Positions 39,187-48,830 of a DNA stretch of 64,000 nucleotides are shown here, one piece after another. Under the pieces are notes generated by a model. The model was not told where the DNA came from and searched no databases. It worked only from the letters and a program-made list of their open reading frames with translations. A program made the translations under genes and the position numbers. Each line of letters begins with the position of its first letter. Positions within the stretch are counted from its first letter, which is position 1. Source of the DNA: Margaritifera margaritifera (lineage: Eukaryota > Mollusca > Bivalvia > Unionida > Margaritiferidae); contig JAQPZY010001256.1 of assembly GCA_029931535.1 (NCBI GenBank), positions 1,768,001-1,832,000 on the forward strand. Direction: 5' to 3'.

Positions 39187-39420
39187 TTAGCAATGACATC
39201 GTTTGTTAGGTCTTCTTCTTATTCTTCTACTTCTTCTTACTTCTTCCCCATATATTAGTACTCTTTTCAAACATCCTTGTCTTTCAATGTATGTTCTTCT
39301 TTCCCAGTAGGCACTTTCATCAATTCTAGTGACTACCGATGATGCTCTAACATACATGAGATAGTCAGGATTGAAGAGCATTCCTGACACAATGCTTGAA
39401 GCTTCTACTGTAGTCCACAT
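39187..39420 (-). CDS. small basic protein of unknown function, 77 aa
   Basis: Not recognised. A 77-codon frame with a strongly basic end: residues 60-77 hold RRSRRIRRRPNKR, which could bind nucleic acid or act as a nuclear localisation signal. It is supported as a gene by a well-placed TATA (39465-39476), a close histone-type stem-loop after the stop, and its position mirroring the 149-aa gene at the right end. It diverges from the gene starting at 39637. Confidence 0.65.
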   Translation of the reverse strand: MWTTVEASSIVSGMLFNPDYLMYVRASSVVTRIDESAYWERRTYIERQGCLKRVLIYGEEVRRSRRIRRRPNKRCHC

Positions 39421-39464
39421 GATTCTTCTTTTTTTAGGTAAAGCTTTTATGAGACAAGTGGTGG

Positions 39465-39593
39465 TATATATACCTTACGATCGGATTGAAATGCATCGAA
39501 ATCAACTACCAATCCAATAGCGCGTTACAAGTGGGTCGGCTTTTCTTCCAATGGGAAGAGAGTAGGGGTATAACGTCATTTTGGGTATAAAGG
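39465..39593. promoter_or_regulatory. divergent promoter region between 39420 (-) and 39637 (+)
   Basis: GGTATATATACC at 39465-39476 is a palindromic TATA box suited to the minus gene. GTATAAAGG at 39585-39593 stands about 45 bases before the plus gene. Between them are CCAAT motifs ('ccaatcc' and 'ccaatgg') and an AACGTCAT half-site like a CRE near 39573-39580. Confidence 0.65.
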
Positions 39594-39636
39594 TATCGTA
39601 GCGTTCGTAGGGTTTATTACTTTTTCGACAGCCTTC

Positions 39637-40281
39637 ATGGAGACCGGAAAGACAAGTAGTATGTATTGGAGTGAGCCTTCAATGATTAATGCTGCTGCTG
39701 CTGCTGCTTTGCTGAACTTCCGACCGGAAGACTTTGATTTAGATTTTCTAAATCAAGAGTTTCAGCCTGAGACTACTACTACTGCTACTGTTGTTGCTTC
39801 AGCAGTGGATGAATTGATGGATGAATTAAAAAAAAAGCAACAGGAAGAGATGGAAATTTTTTTAAAGAAACAACGAGAGGATGAAGAAATGTTTCTTCTT
39901 CAGCAGCAGAAAGAAGAAGAAGAGAGAAGAAAAAAAAGCGAGGAAGAAATCAGACAACAGTTAGAAGAGGAGGAGAAGAAGGAAACAGCAAAGGAAGTCG
40001 TCAGTCCTGAAGAAAAATCGGTGAGTCTTTTAGAAGAGATATTATATGAGTTAAAACGGATGACAAACGCATATAAGTATTCTTTAACTCAGCCAAAGCG
40101 AAAAAGACCATCACGGGCTAAACATTCCAAACCTACCAGTTCTAGTGAGATGCCACCACCACCACCACCACCACCACAAACACCACCAGTGACTACCACC
40201 ATAAGCAAAACACCAGCAGTAGCAGCGGGATTTGGATTGGGTCGTGGTAAAGGACTACGACAATTGAAGTTGATCATGTAA
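39637..40281 (+). CDS. coiled-coil protein with proline and Gly/Lys-rich tail, 214 aa
   Basis: Not recognised by family. Order: an acidic, alanine-rich N-terminus (residues 1-50), a long K/E/Q-rich coiled coil (about 60-130), a polar hinge, a basic segment KRKRPSRAKH (about 152-161), a proline run (about 172-180), and a GLGRGKGLRQLKL tail. The TATA lies at 39585 and a histone-type stem-loop (40327-40342) follows the stop by 45 bases, placing it with the putative early genes. It may be a nuclear scaffold or regulatory protein; this is inference from composition only. Confidence 0.75.
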   Translation: METGKTSSMYWSEPSMINAAAAAALLNFRPEDFDLDFLNQEFQPETTTTATVVASAVDELMDELKKKQQEEMEIFLKKQREDEEMFLLQQQKEEEERRKKSEEEIRQQLEEEEKKETAKEVVSPEEKSVSLLEEILYELKRMTNAYKYSLTQPKRKRPSRAKHSKPTSSSEMPPPPPPPPQTPPVTTTISKTPAVAAGFGLGRGKGLRQLKLIM

Positions 40282-40326
40282 AAAACTTCATAAGTTTGTT
40301 TTTTCAACCAAAACAAACACCCCAGC

Positions 40327-40361
40327 GGTCCTTTTAAGGTCCCCCAGATTTCTAGAAAAGA
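40327..40361 (+). terminator. histone-type 3' stem-loop, gene 39637-40281
   Basis: GGTCCTTTTAAGGTCC (40327-40342) has a 6-bp stem with one mismatch and a TTTA loop, followed by CCCCAG and TCTAGAAAAGAAA from 40351. It is a weaker match than the outermost copies but has the same order and spacing. Confidence 0.65.
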
Positions 40362-40381
40362 AATCAAATTGCCAAAAAATC

Positions 40382-40587
40382 AAGTAAAACTTAAAAAATC
40401 CCATTGTGTTGTATATAAGTGTGAGTGCGTGCGTGCGTGTATTTTTATATTCTAAAACAAAATAACACAAAAAACACTTACTTTTTTTCCAGTCTGGTAT
40501 ATTCTCTCCTTTTTTTACAAAAATAATTCACCAATGAACATATAACACCACACTCCAAAAAAAAAAAAAAAAAAAAAAAAACAAAGT
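40382..40587. other. low-complexity spacer
   Basis: A/T-rich sequence with a 'gtgcgtgcgtgcgtg' run and a 24-base A-run before the converging zinc-knuckle gene. No gene seen. Confidence 0.7.
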
Positions 40588-41230
40588 TCACTTTCTGAAA
40601 TTCTTGTGCTTCTTGAATTGCGTCACAGGAATCATAGTTTCTTTTTCTTCATTCTCACTATCTCTTTTGTTTTTCTTGAATTTCTTCTTCATAGGGACCC
40701 TGATCGTCACAGGAATCATATCTTCTTCTTCTTCATTCTCACTGTCTTCCATTCTTCTCACTCTCTTCTTACTTTTCTTGATGATATGTTCTTCTTCTTC
40801 CTCTAGGTTTGAAGATCCTCCTTCTTCCTCCCTCTCCTCTGCTAGATTTTCTTCTTCTTCTTCTTCTTTCTGAGGGCACTCCGAAGACCAATGTCCTGGT
40901 CCTTTACAATAATAACAGATATCTTTTGTTTTGTCTCTCTTTTCTTTTTTTGGGCTTTCGACGTTGTGGGCATTCTGGAGCCCAATGTCCTTTCTCTTGA
41001 CAGATATAACAAGTATCTTCACTTTTATCTCTGATTTGATGTTGCCGTTGTGGACATTCTGGAGCCCAATGACCTTTCTCTTGACAGATATAACAAGTAT
41101 CTTGACGTTTATCTCTCACTGTTCTTCCTCGGGCTAGATAATCCCAATTATACTCAGAAGGATGTCCTTTCTTAGAGTATTGATTTTTTCTTCTTCTTGA
41201 CTCTTCCATCTTTACAGTTTGAAAGTTCAA
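40588..41230 (-). CDS. CCHC zinc-knuckle protein with three knuckles, acidic/basic tail, frame broken
   Basis: Zinc knuckles of the C-x2-C-x4-H-x4-C type bind single-stranded nucleic acid and are best known from retroviral nucleocapsid. Two nearly identical knuckles (CYICQEKGHWAPEC) lie in the frame starting at 41230 (or ATG 41209). The third (CYYCKGPGHWSSEC) lies in another frame that runs to 40588, so one frameshift separates them, close to a run of seven A near 40950. The remainder is a long Glu-rich stretch with KKSKKRVRR and KKKFKKNKR basic patches and a twice-repeated DSENEE-IPVT motif. It diverges from the polymerase gene and shares its intergenic promoter region. No histone-type stem-loop follows. 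Confidence 0.8.
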
Positions 41231-41265
41231 TCACCAAAGACTGATTCTGAAGGTACGAAGCTCTC

Positions 41266-41298
41266 TCTTTATATACTCACCTCTCTCTATATAAAGGT
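41266..41298. promoter_or_regulatory. divergent TATA pair between zinc-knuckle gene and polymerase
   Basis: GAGTATATAAAGAG on the minus strand (about 41266-41279) and CTATATAAAGG on the plus strand (41288-41298) are arranged back to back; each lies some 40-50 bases from a start codon. Confidence 0.7.
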
Positions 41299-41338
41299 AC
41301 CTGGGTGAAACTGAATCAGTTCCAAAGTAAACTTAAAG

Positions 41339-44300
41339 ATGAAAAGATCACGCCCAAACCATGAGAAACCAGAAGAAGAACAAGAAGAAACAAAGAAGCC
41401 ACGACGACGATTTTCCGTGCCACCTGAAACACCATTAGATGAACTACTAGCTCAAGTCCATGCCAGTGGCTTCGAAGAGGAGATGAGTGAACCTGAAACC
41501 TTACCACCTTTAAAACCACCCAAAACAAAATTCACCACCACTACCAACACCAGAACCCCAGACCAAGAAACACAATCTAGTACCTTGGCTGCTTCTGAAA
41601 ATTACTATCGGATTCGAGAGAGTCAAAAAATTACCTCTCGAAAATTTAGAACCACTGCCTACACTCATACGGTTCACTTCAAAGACTTCAAGTCCGAAGT
41701 ACCTCCCGAGAAAGCGGCGTGGTTCATTAGCGATTTGTGGAGTTCTGTGTTACAGAACTTGAAACGGCAATGTGGAGCCAAAGAAGATGATCGCTTGAGA
41801 CTGGCCATCAATCACGACAACTTGAAGAGTCCCGTTTGGATTGAGTTCAGCACTCCGGCAGAATTAACGCCAGACAAAGTCATGTCCAAAATAGAACATG
41901 TGCAACAATCCAATGACAAGTTTACCATCACCGATGGAAAGGTCACACTCTACATGACACACGTTGCTCCACCTCAAGGAAGTGGACGAAGCAGAAAACC
42001 GTTATTGGTGGACGATCTTCGTACTACCAAGCGTAGTATTGTCCAAATTGACAATACTCAAGACCAGATGTGCTTGGCTCGAGCTATTGTGGTGGGGCGT
42101 ACGTTTGCCAACAAGAATGAGAGTAAAGAATGGAAAAAAGCCTGGAAGAACATTCGACGATCGCAAAGACCCCAACAACGAAAAGAAGCAGAACTCCTGT
42201 TGCAACAAGCGGGGATCCCTAAAGAGACCGTGTGTGGTATTTCTCAAATTCAGAAACTTCAAGATGTTTTTGCTCCTCACTATACTTTGAAAGTTCACCC
42301 TCAAGAAGTGCGCGGAGATATGGTGTTTCGAGGCCCCGATTTCCCTGAAGGAAAATACATTCATCTCTATCACCATCAAGAACTTTTTGATACCATTACT
42401 AGTATTACAGGATTTTTGGGATACTCTTACTACTGTGAGAAATGCAACTATGGGTTTAACAGTCGAGAGAAACACATTCATTGCGGAGCAAGATGTCGGG
42501 GCTGTTTAGCAGACCAACCATGCCTTCCTGAACAACAACAACAACAACAAAATCACGTCCATTGTGAGGTGTGTCGACGAAGTTTTGTCAGTCCTTTTTG
42601 TTACCAACAGCATCGCAAGACACAAGGTCACCAACAAAAATGTGCTTGCGACTTATTGAAATCGTGTTCTACGTGTGGAAAGCTAATTCGTACCAACAAC
42701 CCCAAGAGACACGTTTGTGCTGGCAAGAAAAAATGTTCTATTTGTCATCAGATCGTCGATTTTGATCATCGGTGTTTTATTCAAAAGTTTGACAAGACAG
42801 AGAAGAAAGAAATAAAGAAGAAGAAGAACAAGAAACAAGTAGACTTCATCTTTTTTGATTTTGAATGCATGCAAGAAACGGGCATTCACATTCCAAATTT
42901 GTGTGGCGCATCGGGCTTGTGATCAGTGTATTCAAGAATCGATTCATTTTCACTGTCCTCATTGTAGTCGAATTCCAGGAGGACGTGAAAAAATCTTTCG
43001 TGGAGTTAACACTTTGTCCGAGTTTGCTGAATGGGTTTTAGACCCTACCACCCACGACAGTTGGAGCGAAGAAGACATTCAACGTTACAGAGATTGTCAT
43101 CGGTATGCCACCGTCATGGCTCACAATTTTTCGGGATACGATGGTCAGTTTTTACTCAGTTATTATTTGAACCATGGGACCGAACGTCCTGAAGTCACCA
43201 TGAACGGAAAAAAACTCATCTACATGAAAGTAAGGCAAGTACAGTTTAAAGATTCTATGAGTTATTTGGCCATGCCTTTGAGTCGCATGTCAAAAACGTT
43301 TGGCATGACAGAAATGGCTAAAGGCTACTTTCCTCACTTCTTCAACACGGAAGCTAATCAACATGCTGTCCTACCTCATTTACCTGACCTTCATGATTAC
43401 GACCCCGACGGAATGCGCCCCGAACAGCGAGAAGCTTTTCACACTTGGTACCGCGCTCACCAGACCGATCCATTTGACTTTCAAGAAGAGATGCTCAAAT
43501 ATTGTCGATCTGATGTGGATATTTTAAGACGTTGTTGTGGAAAGTTTCGAGAGTTATTTCTCGATCACGGAGAGGTTGATCCTTTGAAAGATGCAGCCAC
43601 CTTACCTAAAGCCTGTTCCTTAGTCTACAGGGAAAGTTTCATGCCCGAGAACCAACTAGCCATCATCGACTCCAACACGTCTCTCTTTGCTAGTCGTCAA
43701 AATTCGGTCAAAGCTTTACGTTGGTTTCATTACTTGTGTGAAAAAGAAGACAAATGGATACAACATGCTAGAAACGGAGGAGGAGAAAAGAAGATTGGAG
43801 GTTATTCCGTGCATGGATTTGATTTAGAAAACCCGCACACGGTATACGAGTTTCAGGGTTGTTTGTTTCACGGATGCCCTACTTGTTATCCTGATCGAGA
43901 GATGAAAGGCCCTTATTCAGATTCTACCATGGAACAGTTATACGAACAGACTTGCCAACGACGCCTCAAGTTAGAAAGTCAAGGATACCAAGTGGTAGAA
44001 ATGTGGGAGCACGAGTACGATCGACATTTGAAAACCGATCCTGAATTTAAAAACATTACCCAAAGTTACGACGCGGCTGCCATCGAACCTTTGGATCCGC
44101 GCCACAGTTTATTTGGAGGACGAACCAATGCCACTCGCTTGCTGTACAACGTGAATGAATCCCAAGGAGAGGAAATCAAATACATTGACGTGTGTTCTTT
44201 GTATCCTTGGGTGTGTAAATATGCTCGTTTTCCCACCGGTCACCCTGAAATTTTGACAGAACACATCGACGTGGAACACATTCGTCATACGAAGAATTAA

Positions 44301-45511
44301 TTAAATGTAAAGTATTACCTCCGACCCACTTGTACCATCCCATCTTACCTCACCATTGTCAAGGAAAACTGATGTTTCCTTTATGTCGGACGTGTGCTGA
44401 AAGGTGCAACCAAGATCAGCCCTGTCACCACACGGAGGAAGAACGGTCTTTGACAGGAACGTGGGTTAGCGTCGAATTGTTTCGGGCACTGGATCGTGGA
44501 TACCGTTTGTTGAAAGTATACGAAATCTGGCACTTTCCAACCACAGCCCAATACCAAAAGGACGACGCCACCAATCATCCAGGCATTTTCTCGGGGTACG
44601 TCAATCAGTTTTTAAAACTGAAACAAGAAGCTAGTGGTTATCCTTCGTGGTGTCAGACTCCCGAAGACCAAGAACGATTCAAAGAAGAGTACCGTGACAT
44701 CGAAGGCATCACTTTGGAAGAGGTGGAAAAAAATGAAGGAAAAAGATCGTTTGCCAAAGTGATGCTTAATTGCTTGTGGGGAAAAATGGCTCAACGTACG
44801 ATCTTACCCAAAACGGAATACGTCACCGATCCTTATCGTTACTTTCAATTGGTGGACGACAAAAATATACTAGTCAAACACGTCGAAATCGTCCGCGATG
44901 ATTTAATCATTGTCAATTTCGAAGAAGAACCCAAGTTTGTCAAACCTGACAAGTTTAGCAATGTAGTCATTGCCGCTTACGTGACCGCTCATGCTCGTTT
45001 GAAATTGTACGACGAAGCGTTAGAAGTCTTGGGAGATCGTGTCCTCTACTTTGATACTGACAGTTGCATCTACATCCATCGACCCGGTTGCCCACACCCT
45101 ACCATTCAAGGCGATCGTTTAGGAGCCTGGACAGACGAGCACCCTCAAGACACCATTCTGAGTTTTGCTAGCGGCGGCCCTAAAAATTATGGGTACCGAT
45201 ACCGAGACCCGCAAGGTCAACTTCACACCTCCTGTAAAGTCAAAGGCTTGACTCTCAACTATCGAACTAACCAAGTGGTGAACTTTGAGGTTTTAAAAAA
45301 TGCTTTACTGTCTGGACAAGTGGAAGACTTTCAAGTACCTACGTTAGAACCTCACAAGATTGTAGGCCTACCTAATCATCAAATCGTTACTCGACCTGTA
45401 CAAAAAGTGTACCGCATCGTGTACCAAAAACGAGTGAGACTTCCAGATCACACGACTTTACCTTATGGACACGTTGATTTGAAGTATAAAAAAAGGACAG
45501 CAGCCCCTTGA
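41339..45511 (+). CDS. polB: protein-primed family B DNA polymerase, split by two frameshifts
   Basis: Replicates the element from its terminal protein-primed ends. The full span is about 1390 codons, usual for Polinton PolB with its long N-terminal region. Piece 1 (41339-42922) has an N-terminal domain, Cys/His-rich fingers (about 42430-42770) and the exonuclease I motif DFE (residues 507-509). Piece 2 (to 44300) has Exo II NFSGYD, Exo III YCRSDVD and polymerase motif A (DVCSLYP). Piece 3 (to 45511) has motif B (VMLNCLWGKMAQ) and motif C (YFDTDS, about 45047-45062). Frames change near 42900 and near 44287, each by one base. All catalytic motifs are otherwise intact, so the breaks are recent or are assembly errors. 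TATA at 41288. Confidence 0.96.
45484..45494 (+). promoter_or_regulatory. TATA box for first BIR gene
   Basis: GTATAAAAAAA lies in the last codons of the polymerase gene, about 50 bases before ATG 45537. Confidence 0.65.
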
Positions 45512-45536
45512 ACAGAAAAAAAGGACAACACCAAAG

Positions 45537-45941
45537 ATGACTTCAACATTTGCCTTGCCTGACTATTGTGTGTGTACCAGTCGCTTGAAGACTTTCAAAA
45601 ATTGGCCTAAACACATGCCTGACTATTGTTATTGTCCTCATCGATGGAGCACATTCAAAAAAGGAAAAAAACTTAGGAAAAATGGATTACCTACTTCCCA
45701 CTCTTTAGTCAGAGCAGGATTTGTTTACTTTGGACAGGGAACCAAAGTACAGTGTTTTAGTTGTGGTGTCACTATTCGTATGGATTGTAAGAAATCAGCT
45801 CTCCTGGAACATGTCAGATGGTCACCAAACTGTGCTTACCTTTCTTTAGCGTTTCCACGGATCACATTACAATACTTTTCGGATGGTACAGTCGACAGGT
45901 ATAAAAAAGGAACCCCTTCCAAGCCTAACCCTTCATTCTGA
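45537..45941 (+). CDS. BIR-domain (IAP-like) protein, 134 aa
   Basis: BIR domains bind zinc and often caspases or their activators; viral IAP-like proteins block host cell death. Residues 55-105 carry AGFVYFGQGTKVQCFSCG and EHVRWSPNC, giving the C-x2-C ... H-x6-C zinc ligands. The conserved Trp after the CxxC pair is replaced (IRMD), so peptide binding may differ. There is no RING domain. Residues 1-45 contain two copies of a short D-Y-C-C-----TFK motif that look like a duplicated BIR start. A second, more canonical BIR gene follows 25 bases after the stop. Confidence 0.87.
   Translation: MTSTFALPDYCVCTSRLKTFKNWPKHMPDYCYCPHRWSTFKKGKKLRKNGLPTSHSLVRAGFVYFGQGTKVQCFSCGVTIRMDCKKSALLEHVRWSPNCAYLSLAFPRITLQYFSDGTVDRYKKGTPSKPNPSF
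45898..45910 (+). promoter_or_regulatory. TATA box for second BIR gene
   Basis: GGTATAAAAAAGG lies in the tail of the first BIR gene, about 60 bases before ATG 45967. Confidence 0.65.
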
Positions 45942-45966
45942 CTTTCAACGTTAACCAAGCAAGAAG

Positions 45967-46530
45967 ATGAGTCACGACTTGGAGTGTGATGCAGTACCAT
46001 GCGATGAAACGGATTCTGTACGGTTTGGCATCCCCGTTTCACACGTTCAAACGGATTCCGTAGCTTGTAACATCTTGGATTCAGGACCCTCTCCAAGTCT
46101 CACCACTCATCGACAACCCTCTAAAGAGGCAGTACGCCCTTTTTGCTTTAGTGGAAATACTAAAGGAACCGGTATTGACGTTAACGACAACAAGGTCAAT
46201 ATTGGTCAATATTCGCATGTCAGAATACCTGTGAGTTTACCTGGTTATTCCAAGTATGAAAGTCGACTCGAGTCATTCAAAGACAAGTGGCCAAAATATC
46301 TACAAGGACCTAAACCCGAAGATTTAGCTAGATCTGGATTTAAATACGCGGGAGAAGGAGATAAAGTTCAATGTTTCAGTTGTGGTTTGAAACTTCACCA
46401 ATGGGAGCCTACCGACTCAGCTTACATTGAACATGCCAGATGGTCTCCGCACTGTCAGTTCTTACCTTTAGTGGCTTTAGAAGAGTACGGGTACGATGAG
46501 CCAGATGCCAAACAGAAGAAGAAGAAATAG
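45967..46530 (+). CDS. BIR-domain (IAP-like) protein, 187 aa
   Basis: A canonical BIR lies in the C-terminal half (about residues 98-168): SFKDKWP, ARSGFKYAGEGDKVQCFSCG, then LHQWEPTDSAYIEHARWSPHC. All zinc ligands and the Trp of the peptide groove are present. The N-terminal 95 residues are unrecognised and carry repeated ETDSV/TDSVAC phrases; a TDSV phrase recurs in the neighbouring F-box-like frame at 47226. The protein ends in a KKKKK tail. It probably interferes with apoptosis or innate ubiquitin signalling, by family analogy. No RING is present, so it would not itself be a ubiquitin ligase. Confidence 0.9.
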   Translation: MSHDLECDAVPCDETDSVRFGIPVSHVQTDSVACNILDSGPSPSLTTHRQPSKEAVRPFCFSGNTKGTGIDVNDNKVNIGQYSHVRIPVSLPGYSKYESRLESFKDKWPKYLQGPKPEDLARSGFKYAGEGDKVQCFSCGLKLHQWEPTDSAYIEHARWSPHCQFLPLVALEEYGYDEPDAKQKKKK

Positions 46531-46547
46531 TTTTTTTAAAAAATTCC

Positions 46548-47169
46548 ATGTCGGAGGAGAATACTTCTTTAGAAGAATACATTGCTGGTTAGAACGCATT
46601 AATCAGTATTTTGTCACTATCAAACCTAGTTTAGAAGATCGTATTCGTGTTTTACCTTTGGAGGTACGAGAACGGATTTACAAAGAATTGGTCCAGATTC
46701 AAGTGAAACGTAAAGAACAGTTACATCCTTTACGGCACAAACATTTTAACCATTGGTATTTGAATGTGATAAGACATTTGATTTGGGCTAAGATATTCAA
46801 ATGGTCAGACATTCATGAAAAACTACAGGACACTTTTAAGAAATTGGAGGGTACCACCTACAATGTGGCAGTAGAATATAGAATTCGATGGAATGAAGTG
46901 AAGGAAAAAAAAATGTGACCAACAGACAAGAATTCCAAAAACTGTTACAAGAACTGTCACTTCAAGACGAATCGCCTTTACGTCGTTTAAAATTAGATAG
47001 AATAATCACTAATACTTTTTTGGGATTTGAATTACCTACCGATTCCATTTGGTTGGTATGGGAGAATTTTGTCACCAAGAAGACGGACTCTTTAGAAGAT
47101 CCTATTTGTAATGTGAAACTTCACTCCCCTTTGAAGTTGCAAGTTACCCGTGGTCGTAAAAGAGTATGA
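46548..47169 (+). pseudogene. F-box-like repeat protein, paralogue A, frame broken
   Basis: Sequence matches paralogue B (47226-48123) from its ATG (both begin MSE, then a Ser-Leu and a Tyr-Ile segment), but the frame stops at 46590 and homology continues in another frame (PSLEDRIRVLPLEVRERIYKEL). A second break lies at an A-run near 46905-46913, after which homology runs to 47169. The LPLEVRERIYKEL segment resembles an F-box or PRANC-like helix start (LP-E----I---L), which in viruses recruits cullin ubiquitin ligases; this is inference from a short motif. Confidence 0.6.
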
Positions 47170-47225
47170 GTGCAATGAGTTCGATGTTATGCCTCTACAA
47201 AAGTTGAAGAAGTAAAAAAACTTCC

Positions 47226-48123
47226 ATGTCGGAGAAGGATGCTTCTTTACAATGGTATATTGGTGGCTTACCATTAGAGTTGCAAGAACACATTTTTCAG
47301 TATATACCAAGCTTAGAAGATCGTATTCGTGACTTGCCTTTGAAGTTGCGAAAACTCATTTACGATGAGTTTGTCCAGATTCAAGTGAAACGTAAACTTC
47401 AATTCATTCCTCGATTTGCGTACTACCGTGACTTTCGACATATCAGAAGTCTGATTTTGAAGAAAAACTATCACGAGTATCGTGAAGAACACAAAAGAGA
47501 GTTACTTCCTTCCAAGTCGGAAACTTTACCAAAGTACATTCGTGGCTTGCCTTTGGAATTGCGCCAAATGATTTACCAAGAGTTAGTCAAGATCCAAGTG
47601 AAAGGTAAACTCAAAGTCATTTCTCGAGCTGTACGCTATGCTTACTTCCAAAGTATTAGAAGACTGATTCTGGGAAACGTCTATTGCAATAGCTACGTTC
47701 ACGGAGACTTTCTCAAAAGGTACCAACCTTGGGAGCCTGGCTATAAAAACATGCCACCCAAGATACCTACCTTAGCCACGACCCGTATCATGTACCGGTA
47801 TGTCTGGGCTCTACTCGTCACTTGTGAAACGGATTCCGTGGAAGGAAGTCAACGATCGTGTTCAGACTTTAGTGGATTATAAAGACTTGATACAAGAACT
47901 GATTCAATTGAATTTTGGACGCTATGCAGTGTGTGTCTTAGTGACTGCTTATCTTGGAATTCGTTTTCCAGGACATTCGTTGTGGAATATTTTTGAGGAC
48001 AAGTGTTTACCTTGGATTATTTTGGAGGATCCGTGGTTGTTTTGGACTCAATTGTTGAGTTCAAAAAAACAATATGACCCTTTGTTCTTCTTCGGACTTA
48101 GTAGAAGAAAAAGAATACTATAA
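47226..48123 (+). CDS. F-box-like repeat protein, paralogue B, one frameshift
   Basis: Not a firmly recognised family. The first frame (47226-47882) contains three LPLEL---IY-type units: GLPLELQEHIFQYI, DLPLKLRKLIYDEF and GLPLELRQMIYQEL, the last two each followed by VQIQVK/VKIQVK and a similar 40-residue helical block. Homology with paralogue A then continues in a second frame from about 47810 to 48123 (ending with a W-ILEDP-like segment also seen in A). The units resemble F-box starts, so a role in redirecting host ubiquitin ligases is possible. Next to two BIR genes this would form a host-interaction block. Confidence 0.65.
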
Positions 48124-48728
48124 AAACTTGATTTTATCAGTACACGAAAGACAAATTGTACTTAAAGCGTTGAGAGTGGTAATGAAAATCAGTGAGGAAC
48201 CTCCATGTGAAGAATACATTCGTCACACTTTATCTGTCTATAAAACATTTCAAGAAGTGTGTATTGCTAGTGAGTTACACCAACAACTTTTCAATTGGAA
48301 AGATGTACGGCCCTGGAGAAACCTTGGTTTCCAATCTTGGCTACAAGAAGTGGCTCAGTTTGCCAAAGATTTGGCAACATGTCCATAAGGGTTCAAAAGT
48401 GAAAAAATGGGAACCTCAATGGGAAACCCTGAAAGAAGAAAAAGAAGAAGAACCTGTCACCACAGAAAAAGATGGCCACACCACCGTGGTTCAAATACCT
48501 CTTGAGGAACACAACCCTTCCTTACCGCTGCCGTCAGAGCATTCTTCTACCAAAACAAAGACGACCAGAAGAATACCACAACCCCAAGCAGTGCGTAGGC
48601 CTTCCATTTTTTCTAGGACACGAAACATTTGTTGTACATTGACTTGTTTATATGACAGTTTGATTGTTTCAGTAGGAGCCTTAATTGTGTACCTGATGAT
48701 TTTACTTTGCTATTTTATCACTCGTTGA
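48074..48728 (+). CDS. putative C-terminally anchored membrane protein, one frameshift
   Basis: Not recognised. The frame 48074-48388 encodes a helical region overlapping the end of paralogue B. Near 48385 the reading moves to the frame ending at 48728, which has a Glu-rich, proline-rich linker and a final hydrophobic span (about 25 residues, LIVSVGALIVYLMILLCYF) followed by only TR. The end looks like a tail anchor. Whether this is one gene with a frameshift, or the tail of paralogue B, cannot be settled here. Confidence 0.5.
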
Positions 48729-48774
48729 CTTTAATGACTTGTAAAATATGTTTTTGTTTGTTGTGTGTATGAAA

Positions 48775-48785
48775 CGTATAAAATG
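48775..48785 (+). promoter_or_regulatory. TATA box for packaging ATPase
   Basis: CGTATAAAATG lies 46 bases before ATG 48831. An in-frame ATG at 48783 overlaps this box, so the downstream start is preferred. Confidence 0.7.
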
Positions 48786-48830
48786 TCTTGGGTCTTTTGT
48801 CTTCTTGTCAAAAATCTTCTTACCTCAGTC

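Noticed and set aside
46496..46547. Start of the F-box-like paralogue A at the overlapping ATG 46496
   Set aside because: Comparison with paralogue B shows the homologous start is ATG 46548 in another frame; the 46496 start yields an unrelated Lys/Arg leader.
46915..47169. Separate 84-codon gene starting at GTG 46915
   Set aside because: There is no ATG, and it is homologous to the C-terminal block of paralogue B, so it is treated as the frameshifted end of paralogue A.
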